Assembly: GCA_013204555.1 (NCBI GenBank)
Contig: JABMNO010000024.1
Span: forward strand, 67,953-131,952
DNA: 64,000 nt
Reading direction: 5' to 3'
DNA from: Chloroflexota bacterium
GTDB taxonomy: Bacteria > Chloroflexota > Dehalococcoidia > Lucifugimonadales > Lucifugimonadaceae
Shown here one piece after another: positions 16,633-25,050 of this stretch. Position 1 is the stretch's first letter, and each line of letters starts with the position of its first letter. The position numbers and the translations under genes are program-made. Below the pieces are notes generated by a model. That model had not been told where the DNA came from, searched no databases, and saw only the letters and a list, made by a program, of their open reading frames with translations.

Positions 16633-17568
16633 TTGGTCACAGATGCGGAGATGCTGCGATCTAGAGCGAAGTTCAGGGGCGTCTACGCGATTCCCGTAAC
16701 CGCGTTCCATGAAGATGGCTCAATCGACTTCAAAGGCGTGGCGAAGTGCGTTGAATACTGCGTCGCGACCGGCTCACACGGAATAGTCATGCCGGTGAAC
16801 GCCAGTGAATTCTTCACCCTCTCAGACACGGAGAGAATCGCCGTTATCAAGGCCGGTGTGGATGCCAACGCTGGCCAACTCCCACTTGTCGCTGGCATAT
16901 CCGGCGTCTCCGTCCAACACGCCATCGAGCTATCTCTCATGGCGCAGGACGCCGGCGCAAACGCCCTCATGGCGCTGCCGCCAATCTCACGCAACGTGTC
17001 TCCAATCGTGATGGAGGAGTACTACCGCGGAATTGGCGAGGCGGTTGAACTGCCGGTATTCATCCAGAACCACGATCCGCCAGCCGGGCAGAAAGTCCCG
17101 CTTGACGTGATGGTTCGCCTCCTCAAAGAAGTCGACACGATCTCGTACATCAAAGAGGAAACCATGCCCCCCGGCCAGGCGATCACCGCAGAGTTTGCGG
17201 CCGCTGGCGATGCGCTGGAAGGCGTAATGGGTGGAATGGGCGGACGGTACCTGCTCGACGAATACGGACGCGGAGCCTGCGGCACGATGCCCGGTTGCCA
17301 CATTCCAGATGTTCACGCCGCCCTTTGGGGCGCGTTGGAACGCGGTGATGAGGCTGAGTCCATCCGAATCTACAACAAAATGGCGCCAATGCTGCTGTTC
17401 GAAAACGCGTTCGGCGCAGCCGTATATAAGAACGTGCTGCACCGCAGAGGCGTAATCGATAGCCCGCACATGCGAGGCCCGGCCCGCCGCCACATGGACA
17501 GCACAGACTCCGCCGAACTCGATCGGCTACTCGCAGAAGTGTCTGAATTCTTCACCTGGAAAGGCTAG
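16633..17568 (+). CDS. Dihydrodipicolinate synthase / keto-acid aldolase family protein
   Basis: 311 residues from TTG 16633, chosen because AGGAGA lies 7 nt upstream; upstream in-frame codons carry no family signal. The TIM barrel begins FRGVYAIPVTAFHEDGSIDF. The Schiff-base Lys is in SYIKEE. The position that is usually Tyr in YNxP is here FIQNHDPP, so the proton-relay Tyr of true DapA is missing. With the substrate loop MPVNASEFFTLS in place of GTTGE, this argues for a keto-acid aldolase or dehydratase rather than lysine synthesis. It is divergent from the Zn alcohol dehydrogenase, and the enolase-superfamily dehydratases in the window make suitable 2-keto-3-deoxy acids. The specific substrate is not known. 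Confidence 0.82.
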   Translation: MVTDAEMLRSRAKFRGVYAIPVTAFHEDGSIDFKGVAKCVEYCVATGSHGIVMPVNASEFFTLSDTERIAVIKAGVDANAGQLPLVAGISGVSVQHAIELSLMAQDAGANALMALPPISRNVSPIVMEEYYRGIGEAVELPVFIQNHDPPAGQKVPLDVMVRLLKEVDTISYIKEETMPPGQAITAEFAAAGDALEGVMGGMGGRYLLDEYGRGACGTMPGCHIPDVHAALWGALERGDEAESIRIYNKMAPMLLFENAFGAAVYKNVLHRRGVIDSPHMRGPARRHMDSTDSAELDRLLAEVSEFFTWKG

Positions 17569-17613
17569 GAATAGCGTGGGCTTCCGCCCTCCCGAATTGG
17601 CAACAGAGTCCCC

Positions 17614-18066
17614 GTGAATATCAGACTCGCTAAGCCATCTGATGCGGGCGAAATAGCAAAGTCCGTCAACCGGTTGATTCTGGAACTGGGCGGTACAGTT
17701 CTGCCCCTGTCAGAAGCTGAAAAGATGTGCGCTCGCGTCATCTCTTGTGACGCTGACGGGGCGGTCGTGGTCGCTGACGATGGTGATCAACTCGCGGGCA
17801 TTTGCACCATCTCCTTCCAGAGAGCGATCAGAACGCTGGGCAAGTACGCCATCATCCAGGAGATGTACATTGGGCCAGAGCATCGGAACGATGGCCTGGG
17901 TTCCCGGCTGGTGGAGGCTGCAGTTTCGGAAGCCGCCCGTCACGGCTGCAAAGTAGTCGAACTGGGCGCTCCACCTGATGGTGAAGATGCCGAGCGTTTT
18001 TACGGAAGAGTGGGCTTCACAGGCGTGGGCCAAAGGTTGCGGCGGGTGATCAGTTCAAGTGGATGA
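17614..18066 (+). CDS. GNAT-family N-acetyltransferase
   Basis: 150 residues from GTG 17614. Typical GNAT order: IRLAKPSDAGEIAKSVN, the central strand AGICTISFQ, then the acetyl-CoA loop MYIGPEHRNDGLGSRLVEAA (Q/R-x-x-G-x-G form: RNDGLG), and the C-terminal RFYGRVGFTGVG. The acceptor is not predictable. It overlaps the next small gene by 8 bp, so the two are translationally coupled. It lies 45 bp downstream of the DapA-like gene. Confidence 0.82.
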   Translation: MNIRLAKPSDAGEIAKSVNRLILELGGTVLPLSEAEKMCARVISCDADGAVVVADDGDQLAGICTISFQRAIRTLGKYAIIQEMYIGPEHRNDGLGSRLVEAAVSEAARHGCKVVELGAPPDGEDAERFYGRVGFTGVGQRLRRVISSSG

Positions 18067-18313
18067 AGACCACGGCCTCATCAGAATTATGTCCATGACG
18101 GACCCTGGCTCGCTGGCAATCGCTGCTCAAATTCTCACCGACCACGAGGTGCCGCACGTGCTCCACGGCGACAACAGCCAGTACCTCTACGGCGCGCTCA
18201 ATTCGGCGATGAGTGCGACGTTGCTGGTGGAGCGGCGACACGCCATCAACGCGCTAGAACTACTGGAAGGCCTTCCAGGACTGGCGCGGCAGCCTAACGA
18301 TTACGTGGAGTGA
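18059..18313 (+). CDS. DUF2007-type small protein
   Basis: 84 residues from GTG 18059, overlapping the acetyltransferase stop. Matches the DUF2007 pattern: SLAIAAQILTDHEVPHVLHGD, a Tyr/Gly loop, then TLLVERRHAINALELLEGL. The domain is a small alpha-beta fold related to PII-like signal proteins; its function is unknown. The next gene on the opposite strand ends 15 bp away, so the two converge. Confidence 0.7.
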   Translation: MDEDHGLIRIMSMTDPGSLAIAAQILTDHEVPHVLHGDNSQYLYGALNSAMSATLLVERRHAINALELLEGLPGLARQPNDYVE

Positions 18314-18327
18314 TCGATCACTAGCCG

Positions 18328-19494
18328 CTAGTCACCGTCCCGAGAACCGATCCTTTTCTCCCAACCCTCCTCGTGCAGATTGAAAAAGGCATTTGGATCG
18401 TAAGGGTGTTCTTTGACTGCCTCAAGATTCAAGTCGATTCCTAGTCCCGGTGACTCCGGCAAGCTGAGATGGCCATTGATCTTGTCTATCTCTGGATGCC
18501 ACGTGACAAGATCTCGAGTCCACGGCTCGTTCGTAGCGTCGAAGTGCTCCTGGATCTGGAAATTTGGGACGCAGGCCGCGAGTTGTAGACATGTCGCTGT
18601 GGCAACCGGCCCGCCACTCTGGTGAGGGGCAATCCAGGCGTTGTTTGCGCGGGCGATATTGGCTACGGCAATGGTGTTCGTGATGCCGCCAAGAGACATT
18701 GGCTCAGGCTGCCAGATACTGACTCCGCCTCCACGCGCCAATGTCTCAAACTGACCGATCTTGTCGAACTGCTCTCCGGTGGCGATTGGAATGGGGCACT
18801 GCAAGGCGATTTCATTGGTGATCTCCTCGCGCTCATCTTTCGTTGGCTCTTCCCACCAGTAAAGATTCAGCGGCGCAAGGAATCGAGCGACACGGAGAGA
18901 TTCAGACGGGATAAATCGACTATGCACGTCAATGAGGATCTTGAATTCAGGACCAAAACGTTCGCGAATGCCGGCCAGTATCTTGTACGTGTCCTGCAAA
19001 TCTGACTCATCAATGGTCCCGAACGACTGCCCGAACGGGTCGAGTTTCACCGCCTTGAACCCCATATCAACAACCGTTTCAGCGGCCGCTACAAACGCCT
19101 CAGGCGTGCGCTCTGCTCGGTACCAGCCGTTGGCATACCCGAGAACCGAATCGCGGTGCTTCCCACCAAGCAATTGATAGATCGGCACTCCAAGTGACTT
19201 GCCCAGAATGTCCCAGCACGCAACCTCGATGGCTGACATCGCGAGACGATGAATGTGCCCGGCATCCTGAACCGTGCCAATCACTGATTCAGCGATTGCA
19301 TTGACCTCGCGAGGGTCGCGCCCGACTACAAGATGAGCGAGTTCGGATATGGCGGCCTCGGTCGTCTTGATAAACCCATTGATCGTGGCCTCGCTGACGC
19401 CATAGAGACCATCCTCATCGGTCATCACCCGAACGAATAGCCAGTTCTTCCAGCCAGCTCCGACGGGGTAGGTTTCGATCGCCTCAATTTTCAT
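18328..19494 (-). CDS. Enolase-superfamily dehydratase, divergent copy 3
   Basis: 388 residues from ATG 19494 (MKIEAIETYP); six further residues are possible from 19512. Active-site elements: KAVKLDPFG, LIDVHSRF (Asp and His), WWEEPT, ATGEQF and APHQSG. The last provides the His base, and the metal ligands are D, E, E. It differs clearly from the tandem pair at 5.2-7.5 kb: it has no WFEEPVPAES and a shorter C-terminal part, with QPEPMSLGGIT where they have MPDICLAGGIT. It therefore belongs to a separate galactonate/mandelate-racemase-like subgroup and probably uses a different acid. Neighbouring genes face the other way or are unrelated, so it is likely monocistronic. Confidence 0.86.
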   Translation of the reverse strand: MKIEAIETYPVGAGWKNWLFVRVMTDEDGLYGVSEATINGFIKTTEAAISELAHLVVGRDPREVNAIAESVIGTVQDAGHIHRLAMSAIEVACWDILGKSLGVPIYQLLGGKHRDSVLGYANGWYRAERTPEAFVAAAETVVDMGFKAVKLDPFGQSFGTIDESDLQDTYKILAGIRERFGPEFKILIDVHSRFIPSESLRVARFLAPLNLYWWEEPTKDEREEITNEIALQCPIPIATGEQFDKIGQFETLARGGGVSIWQPEPMSLGGITNTIAVANIARANNAWIAPHQSGGPVATATCLQLAACVPNFQIQEHFDATNEPWTRDLVTWHPEIDKINGHLSLPESPGLGIDLNLEAVKEHPYDPNAFFNLHEEGWEKRIGSRDGD

Positions 19495-19654
19495 GGATAA
19501 CCAACGATTCATGCATAAGAAAGCCTCAGAGCACAGGGTACTAGGACGGACTCACAACTCTTGAAGTAAATGCCCAGGTCGCCAGCTTGATAGTAAACGC
19601 ATTGCTAGATGGATCGATAGGCGGAGGGGCGACTGAACGTTGGTGCGTAAAATT

Positions 19655-19681
19655 CCGTCAGGTCCGTCAGGTCCGTCAGAC
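19655..19681. repeat. Triple 9-bp direct repeat downstream of lspA
   Basis: CCGTCAGGT occurs twice in tandem, followed by CCGTCAGAC. The repeat runs into the last codons of lspA. It could arise by slippage; no function is suggested. Confidence 0.5.
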
Positions 19682-20233
19682 CGGTTCGTCCACCATCCTC
19701 GTATCCGACGTCATCTCGCCGCGTTCTTCGCTACGCGGATCAAACACGCTGGTCACGATGAACAGCCCCAGCCCAACGAATATCGCGACATCCGCCAGGT
19801 TGAACACTCCGTTGAAGCCGCCGTCTATCCAGTCCAGAACGGACCCTCCGATTAGCCTGTCGAGCAGATTGCCAGTTGCACCGCCCGCCATAATCCCCAC
19901 GTAGAGCGACCCGGAACTGTTGGCCTGCCACGCCCATCTGGCGATAAGTACGACGGCCAGGGCCGTGATGGAGAGGGCGATTACGCCGTAGAGGCTGTTC
20001 CCGAGACCGACCGGTGCGTCAGAGTTGTACAGAATCCGCAGTTTGACATCGCCAAAGAGCTCGACGACCGAGTTGCCAAGGAAATGTGCGACCACGGCCT
20101 TTGAGAACACATCCGCTGCAAGCGTCGCCAAAAACGCCGCCAGCAAGATCTGCCTGTAGTTTCGTCTTCTGGTCATCAAGCTATATCTACCGTTCGCTGA
20201 CTGTGAGTCCTGGTAAGTAAGTACGGTGCTCAC
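19676..20233 (-). CDS. lspA: Lipoprotein signal peptidase (signal peptidase II)
   Basis: Membrane aspartic protease that removes signal peptides from lipoproteins. Four hydrophobic spans are visible. The catalytic Asp pair is in GNLLDRLIGG and FNLADVAIF, with VLDWID between them, and ADVFSKAV matches the first-helix motif. The usual NxGAAFG turn reads YNSDAPVGLG here, an unusual variant. After the last helix there is a charged tail of about 20 residues (DPRSEERGEMTSDTRM). Start choice is open: GTG 20233 (185 residues) or ATG 20176 (MTRRRNYRQ, 166 residues). The latter is closer to normal length. The window has several lipoprotein candidates (23,454, 58,261 and 62,315). Confidence 0.85.
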   Translation of the reverse strand: MSTVLTYQDSQSANGRYSLMTRRRNYRQILLAAFLATLAADVFSKAVVAHFLGNSVVELFGDVKLRILYNSDAPVGLGNSLYGVIALSITALAVVLIARWAWQANSSGSLYVGIMAGGATGNLLDRLIGGSVLDWIDGGFNGVFNLADVAIFVGLGLFIVTSVFDPRSEERGEMTSDTRMVDEPV

Positions 20234-20256
20234 CAGTTTCTGGGCCTATCGGTCCA

Positions 20257-20493
20257 CTATGCGGACTGATCCCCGGGATCACTCGAACGGCTCTCCGATT
20301 GTGCGTGCTTTTTACTACGCGCCGCCGCAACAATTACGATCACCGGAATCGCCACGATCACGACGCCGAGGATGATCACTATGGCCGCTGCACTCAAACC
20401 CGTGGTCACATCAATTTGGTGCTGGATCCAAGACCATAGCGTAGGGTCGACAGACTCGGAGTGGTGAGCGACAGGTGCGAGTGGTGCGGCCAT
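20257..20493 (-). CDS. Small single-span membrane protein
   Basis: 78 residues: a polar N-terminus (HHSESVDPTLWSWIQHQ), one strongly hydrophobic segment at residues 33-58 (AAAIVIILGVVIVAIPVIVIVAA), then a basic stretch RSKKH and an acidic tail. No family was recognised. It starts 6 bp after the stop of the MFS carrier and is probably cotranscribed, so it may be an accessory subunit. That is inference from position only. Confidence 0.55.
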   Translation of the reverse strand: MAAPLAPVAHHSESVDPTLWSWIQHQIDVTTGLSAAAIVIILGVVIVAIPVIVIVAAARSKKHAQSESRSSDPGDQSA

Positions 20494-20499
20494 CGCCGA

Positions 20500-21810
20500 T
20501 TAATCTCCCTCGATGGGCTGTAGGACTGTGTCGCCGGGTTTCATGTAGCGGCCGGAGTACTTGCGCTCGTTGATTGAGAGGCTAATCACGCCTGCGGCTA
20601 GCAATGTGAGGAAGCCGCCGAAGAAGGCCGGGTCATAGGTGTCGAATCTATCGAACACGATGCCGAACGCGAGTACAGCGCCAGCTCCGCCCAACTGGTG
20701 GGCGAGGTTGATAAGGCCGGAGAGCGTGCCGAGCGCTTTCACTCCGTAAACATCGGCAGTCAACGAGGTCGTTAGCGGGACGGTTGCGAGCCATGAGGCT
20801 CCGCCGATTATGGCGAATGCCCAGAGCGCGACGCCGGCGGGCAAGACGAGGAACGAGAGAAATGCGAGCGAACGGATCAGGTAGACGATTCCAAGGAGGG
20901 TTTTTCTCGGCATCTTGTCCGAGAGGTATCCGATGGTGAGAACGCCGATCGCGTTGATTCCCATCAGGAGGCCGAATGCGATTGCCGCTTTGCCTGCGGA
21001 GATGTCCTGATCGACGGCCCAGCGCACATAGTGAACGGAGATGCTGGCGGTGGTGATGCCGCAGACGACGTATGCCATCGAGAGTTGCCACATTGGCGCG
21101 GAGGAGTAGGAGTCTTGCCATCGATCGGTGGCAAGTGGCCCGCTCAGCGCCTCTTGGGGTGGAGTAGCGAATACATCCCGAGGAGCGGTGTAACCATCCT
21201 GCTGTAGACCCATGTCTTCGGGCCTGCTCTTTAGGACCAAAATTAGGAGTGGCACACCAAGTGCGAGCATGATGACGCCCATTACGACCCACGCGGTCTG
21301 CCAGCTGAACTGGATTAGGAGATATGCCGCGAATGGGACGAGGATCAGTCCGCCGACGGAGCCTCCAGCCGCAAGAATGCTCATGGCGGTGCCGCGCTTT
21401 GCACGGAACCACGCTGCGACGACAGGGCCACCCGTGGAGAACATGATGCCTCCGGAAAAGAAGGAGATCACGAAGCCGTACATGAATATCAGCATGTAGG
21501 CGTTGGTAACGAAGGCCATTGCGATTGCGCCCAGACCCATGGGAATCATGCTGAGGATGATGACAGGTCGGCCGCCGTAGCGGTCGGTGAGGTTTCCAAA
21601 TATCGGCTGGGACGCGCCGTTCATCAGCCACCCCAGCGACGCGGCCACGGATATAAGGGTGACGGAAGCGCCAAATTCATCCTCCCACGTCTTCACAAAG
21701 ACGCCATAAGAGCCACGAACTCCAACGCCAATAAATATCGTGAAGAAGAGTGCCGCGATTACGTACCACCCATAGTAGGCGGTGCTGACTTTGCGAATTA
21801 AGTTCTCCAT
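20500..21810 (-). CDS. Major facilitator superfamily transporter (oxalate/formate antiporter-like group)
   Basis: 436 residues with about 12 hydrophobic spans and the MFS loop signatures NLTDRYGGRP after helix 2 and GYLSDKMPRKT after helix 8. N-terminal YYGWYVIAALFFTIFIGVGVRGSYGVF is typical of carriers annotated as OFA or monocarboxylate-like. The substrate is probably a small organic acid. This fits a window rich in carboxylic-acid enzymes, but specificity cannot be read from sequence. It lies in the inner membrane. Followed by the 78-residue membrane protein and lspA on the same strand. Confidence 0.85.
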   Translation of the reverse strand: MENLIRKVSTAYYGWYVIAALFFTIFIGVGVRGSYGVFVKTWEDEFGASVTLISVAASLGWLMNGASQPIFGNLTDRYGGRPVIILSMIPMGLGAIAMAFVTNAYMLIFMYGFVISFFSGGIMFSTGGPVVAAWFRAKRGTAMSILAAGGSVGGLILVPFAAYLLIQFSWQTAWVVMGVIMLALGVPLLILVLKSRPEDMGLQQDGYTAPRDVFATPPQEALSGPLATDRWQDSYSSAPMWQLSMAYVVCGITTASISVHYVRWAVDQDISAGKAAIAFGLLMGINAIGVLTIGYLSDKMPRKTLLGIVYLIRSLAFLSFLVLPAGVALWAFAIIGGASWLATVPLTTSLTADVYGVKALGTLSGLINLAHQLGGAGAVLAFGIVFDRFDTYDPAFFGGFLTLLAAGVISLSINERKYSGRYMKPGDTVLQPIEGD

Positions 21811-21884
21811 TGAGAGGAAAGGTTAGCGCAAATGGCCTTGTGCCACGATGTGAAAATGAGCCGAACTGCGCGACCGTGTACCGC

Positions 21885-22069
21885 ACCGTCACCCTGAGGA
21901 AGAAGACCTGCGACCGACGCTAGGTTCTCTGCCGGGGTGGATGTGGTGAACGTCCAGACTTGCCGATTATCCCCTGATGAGAATGCCGCCGCCGGTTGAT
22001 GAACTGGGCCGAATATCGTGACCGGCAGACGCCCTCACGGCCCGCGGAGCCGGGCCTCAGGGTGACGGT
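21885..22069. repeat. Inverted repeat with 15-bp arms, plus dispersed repeat
   Basis: ACCGTCACCCTGAGG (21885-21899) and its exact reverse complement (22055-22069) enclose 155 bp without coding sequence. The right side includes CGGCCCGCGGAGCCGGGCCT (22038 on), a relative of 14517-14540. Probably a pair of inverted dispersed repeats. Confidence 0.5.
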
Positions 22070-22098
22070 TGGAGTGCGGGGTCTACGGTTGACCCGTC

Positions 22099-22827
22099 CT
22101 ACCCGTCGACTCCCAACTTGCGTGCGAGGTCAACAAAACTAGCCGCACCAACATCTATCCCCGCCGCAGCTTCAAGATCAGGCGCCCTGCCTCCCGTCCC
22201 ATACTCCGCTGGACGTGCAACGAATGCGGTGGAGAGCCCCGCGTCCCGTGCCGCTAACAGGTCGCCATTATGCGCCGCTATCATCATCACCTCGCGCGGC
22301 TCAAGGTTGAGCAGGTTCGCCGCCATCAAGTAGACCTTCGGATCCGGCTTGTAGCTATCCGCCAGTTCGCCAGCAAAGACGCAGTCCCACGGCAGACCGC
22401 CATACTTCGCCATGTTCACCAGCAATCCAATGTTGCCGTTGGATAGCGTGCCAATGATGAACTTCGACTTCAGAAGGGTCAGCCCTTCCACGGCATCCGG
22501 CCACGGGTCAAGCCTGTGCCACGCCCGATTCAAGTAATCGGTCCCCGGCTCAGACAGGCCAGTGATTCCGTACTCCGCCAACAAGATGTCCAGTCGTTCC
22601 CGGTACATCTGATCGGCCGTCATCCATTCGCGATCACCGTCACGGAACGCCTGCATCCCATCGTGATAACCCGCCCGCCACCGATCGGCGAAGGCGTTCC
22701 AGTCGCCATCCACTCCCAGACGCGTTCCCACGGCGCTGATCTCACGCGAAATAGATGTTCGCCAATCGACCACCGTGCCAAATACGTCAAACACCAATGC
22801 TTTTACGTGGCCTGTCTCGTTACTCAT
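22099..22827 (-). CDS. Haloacid dehalogenase type II-like hydrolase, copy 1
   Basis: 242 residues from ATG 22827; ATG 22845 upstream is possible, but GCAGG sits well for the inner one. HAD motifs: ALVFDVFGTVVDWR (nucleophile D), GTLSNGN (motif II), YKPDPKVYLMA (motif III Lys) and VMMIAAHNGDLLAARDAGL (motif IV). The pattern DVFGT, SNGN, AAHNGDL is that of (S)-2-haloacid dehalogenases, which hydrolyse 2-haloacids to hydroxyacids. Motif IV normally has a Ser/Asn before the Asp, and AHNGD fits. It could act on other small substrates. A second relative is at 44,128. Confidence 0.82.
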   Translation of the reverse strand: MSNETGHVKALVFDVFGTVVDWRTSISREISAVGTRLGVDGDWNAFADRWRAGYHDGMQAFRDGDREWMTADQMYRERLDILLAEYGITGLSEPGTDYLNRAWHRLDPWPDAVEGLTLLKSKFIIGTLSNGNIGLLVNMAKYGGLPWDCVFAGELADSYKPDPKVYLMAANLLNLEPREVMMIAAHNGDLLAARDAGLSTAFVARPAEYGTGGRAPDLEAAAGIDVGAASFVDLARKLGVDG

Positions 22828-22895
22828 AGATATTGCCTGCTCCATTCGTGCATGATGTGTCCGACATTATCGTCGAATAAGGCGAGATACCGGAT

Positions 22896-22973
22896 CCGGT
22901 CAGGGTGTGACCGGCTTAACTGAGCCAAAACTCCTGATCCGATTTGAATGCCCCGGCCAGAAAAATTCAAATC
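22896..22973 (+). promoter_or_regulatory. Two hairpins in front of the GntR-tupABC-moeA operon
   Basis: CCGGTCA / TGACCGG (22896-22902 and 22908-22914) form a tight 7-bp hairpin. GATTTGAAT / ATTCAAATC (22941-22949 and 22965-22973) form a 9-bp inverted repeat, centred about 55 bp before the GntR start. The second has the form of an operator for a dimeric regulator. It is not a recognisable molybdenum-cofactor riboswitch. Confidence 0.45.
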
Positions 22974-23012
22974 TTCACGCGTTTCTCAGGCCTTAGACAT
23001 CACACTTGCCAC

Positions 23013-23447
23013 ATGGTGAATCGAACAGACATTGAATGGCTGACGCTGGACTCGACCTCTTCAACTCCTTTCCATCGTCAGATCGACGAGGGAATCAAAA
23101 CCGCCATCGCGATGAAACAGCTCCGAGCACGCGATCGGTTGCCCACGATCCGTGCGCTTGCCGACCAACTTGGAATCCACCCCAATACGGTCGCACGCGC
23201 CTACTCCGGCCTGGTGAGAGATGGCGTGTTGATCGCTCAGCCCGGGCGAGGAACGTTCGTGCCACCGGAGACAGGCGATCTGGGTGCCGAGCGGCAGGTG
23301 CGACTGGATTCCATCCTCACACGGAGTCTGGTTCGCGCCCTCAGCCTGGGCTTTTCCGTTGACCAGATCGAAGCAAGTTTCAACAGAAATTTAGCCGGTT
23401 TCGATGATCGGACGGACGGACTGGATCGACAGGATGGAGACTCATAG
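23013..23447 (+). CDS. GntR-family regulator, short YtrA-like type
   Basis: 144 residues from ATG 23013 (MVNRTDIEWLTL). The N-terminal winged helix is clear: TPFHRQIDEGIKTAI, RDRLPTIRALADQLGIHPNTVARAYSGLVRDGVL, AQPGRGTFV. The C-terminal part is only about 60 residues (RSLVRALSLGFSVDQIEASFNR), the size found in the YtrA subgroup that controls adjacent ABC transporters and has no full ligand domain. It ends 6 bp before tupA, so it probably regulates the tungstate operon, perhaps through the inverted repeat at 22941-22973. Confidence 0.85.
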   Translation: MVNRTDIEWLTLDSTSSTPFHRQIDEGIKTAIAMKQLRARDRLPTIRALADQLGIHPNTVARAYSGLVRDGVLIAQPGRGTFVPPETGDLGAERQVRLDSILTRSLVRALSLGFSVDQIEASFNRNLAGFDDRTDGLDRQDGDS

Positions 23448-23453
23448 GTAATC

Positions 23454-24350
23454 GTGAATATGACAACTAAGGTCGATGTTGATTCGGGATCAGTAAGCTG
23501 GTCACGAGTGATCCGACTCTGGCTCGCGCTCATCGCTATGGTTGCGATCACCCTTGGAGCAGTCAGTTGCGGAGACTCCCAGAGTTCAGACGTCATTCTC
23601 GCGACCACTACGAGCACATATGACACCGGATTGCTCGATATGCTTCTCCCTGTGTTCGAGGAGCAGACCGGGTTCAATGTAAAACCGATTGCCGTAGGTA
23701 CCGGAAAGGCCCTCGCTATGGGCGAGCGCGGGGAGGCCGATGTCCTCCTGGTCCACGCTCCCGCCGCAGAGGCTAAGTTGCTGGAAAGTGGGGCGGCTCT
23801 AAGCCGAAAACCTGTGATGTACAACTATTTCGTACTCGCAGGCCCCCCTGACGATCCGGCCAGTGCTCGCGCCGCCTCTGCGATTCAACTTGCTTTGAAC
23901 TGGATATCGAGCTCTGGTTCGGACTTCATATCGAGAGGAGACGACTCTGGAACGCACAAGATGGAGTTGAGCCTGTGGGAGCTTGCGGAGGTAGTTCCTG
24001 CCGGAAGCTGGTACCAGGAATCCGGGCAGGGGATGGGCGCAACGCTGCAAATAGCCTCCCAGAAGGCCGCTTACACACTCTCTGATCGAGCCACATTCCT
24101 CGCCCAGAGCGGGGTTCTCGATCTGGCGATCGTTTCGGGAAGGGACGACGCGCTGCTGAATACGTACTCGGTAATTGAACTGAACGGTGATCGCTTCCCT
24201 GAGATCAACGTCAAGGGCGGCAAGGCGTTCGCCGAGTTCCTGGTATCTCCTGAGACTCAGGCGATGATCCGTGACTTCGGTGTTGAGCAGTACGGTGAGC
24301 CCCTATTCATCACCGAACTCCCAGGGAGAGCCCCAGGGACGAGCCAGTGA
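23454..24350 (+). CDS. tupA: Tungstate ABC transporter substrate-binding lipoprotein
   Basis: 298 residues. A signal anchor with lipobox GAVSC near residue 40 predicts a membrane-attached lipoprotein. The mature part opens with the TupA/WtpA-like signature ILATTTSTYDTGLLDMLLPVFEEQTG, followed by GTGKALAMGERGEADVLLVHAP, SRGDDSGTHKMELSLW and YTLSDRATFL. These are the oxyanion-binding segments of the TupA family (TTTS and the DSGTH loop). It binds tungstate, and possibly molybdate, outside the cell. Tungstate is favoured because two tungsten-type AORs lie just downstream and because TTTSTYDTG is characteristic of TupA rather than ModA. GTG 23454 or ATG 23460 starts the gene. First structural gene of tupABC. 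Confidence 0.9.
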   Translation: MNMTTKVDVDSGSVSWSRVIRLWLALIAMVAITLGAVSCGDSQSSDVILATTTSTYDTGLLDMLLPVFEEQTGFNVKPIAVGTGKALAMGERGEADVLLVHAPAAEAKLLESGAALSRKPVMYNYFVLAGPPDDPASARAASAIQLALNWISSSGSDFISRGDDSGTHKMELSLWELAEVVPAGSWYQESGQGMGATLQIASQKAAYTLSDRATFLAQSGVLDLAIVSGRDDALLNTYSVIELNGDRFPEINVKGGKAFAEFLVSPETQAMIRDFGVEQYGEPLFITELPGRAPGTSQ

Positions 24351-24351
24351 A

Positions 24352-25050
24352 ATGGATCTGATCTGGGACGGCGTTAGTGAGGCATTTCGACTGATCTTTG
24401 GCGGCGACAAAGAGGTCGCCGAAATAGTGCTTTTGACCCTACGCGTATCCGCTACCGCAACCGTACTGGCAACGCTCATCGGAGTGCCAATTGGCGCGGT
24501 GCTTGGCGTCTGGCAGTTCAAGGGTCGCGGAGTGTTGATTAGCATCGTCAACACAGGAATGGGCGCACCGCCCGTCGTCGTTGGACTCGTAGTGATGATC
24601 CTGCTCTGGCGCAGCGGCGTTCTGGGTGGGCTGCACATCCTCTACACGCCATGGGCGATGGTATTCGCACAGGCACTAATCGCGTTGCCAATCGTCATCG
24701 GCTTCTCGATGGCAGCGATAGCTCAGATAGATCCCGCGTTCCGGCAGCAGATGCTGGCTCTGGGCGCGTCGAGATCACAGGCGCTGTGGATAATGGTGAT
24801 CGAGGCCAGACTCGCAATTCTGGCCGCCGTGATGGCCGGGTTTGGTGCGGTGATCTCGGAAGTCGGCGCTGTGATGATGGTTGGTGGCAACATCAAAGGC
24901 GAGACCCGGGTACTCACCACGGCTACCGTTCTTGAATCCAACCGGGGCGAGTTCGGCACGGCCATAGCGCTTGGCACCATACTTCTAACTCTCACATTCC
25001 TGGTGATCGCTGCGCTGACCATCGTCCAGCAAAGGGCAAGGATTCGATGA
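24352..25050 (+). CDS. tupB: Tungstate ABC transporter permease
   Basis: 232 residues from ATG 24352, one base after the tupA stop. About five to six hydrophobic spans. The EAA loop that contacts the ATPase is seen at AFRQQMLALGASRSQALWIMVIEAR, with its conserved Gly. Start LTLRVSATATVLATLIGVPIGAVLG is typical of the single-gene TupB permeases that work as homodimers. It overlaps tupC by 4 bp (ATGA), so the pair is translationally coupled. Inner membrane. Confidence 0.9.
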   Translation: MDLIWDGVSEAFRLIFGGDKEVAEIVLLTLRVSATATVLATLIGVPIGAVLGVWQFKGRGVLISIVNTGMGAPPVVVGLVVMILLWRSGVLGGLHILYTPWAMVFAQALIALPIVIGFSMAAIAQIDPAFRQQMLALGASRSQALWIMVIEARLAILAAVMAGFGAVISEVGAVMMVGGNIKGETRVLTTATVLESNRGEFGTAIALGTILLTLTFLVIAALTIVQQRARIR

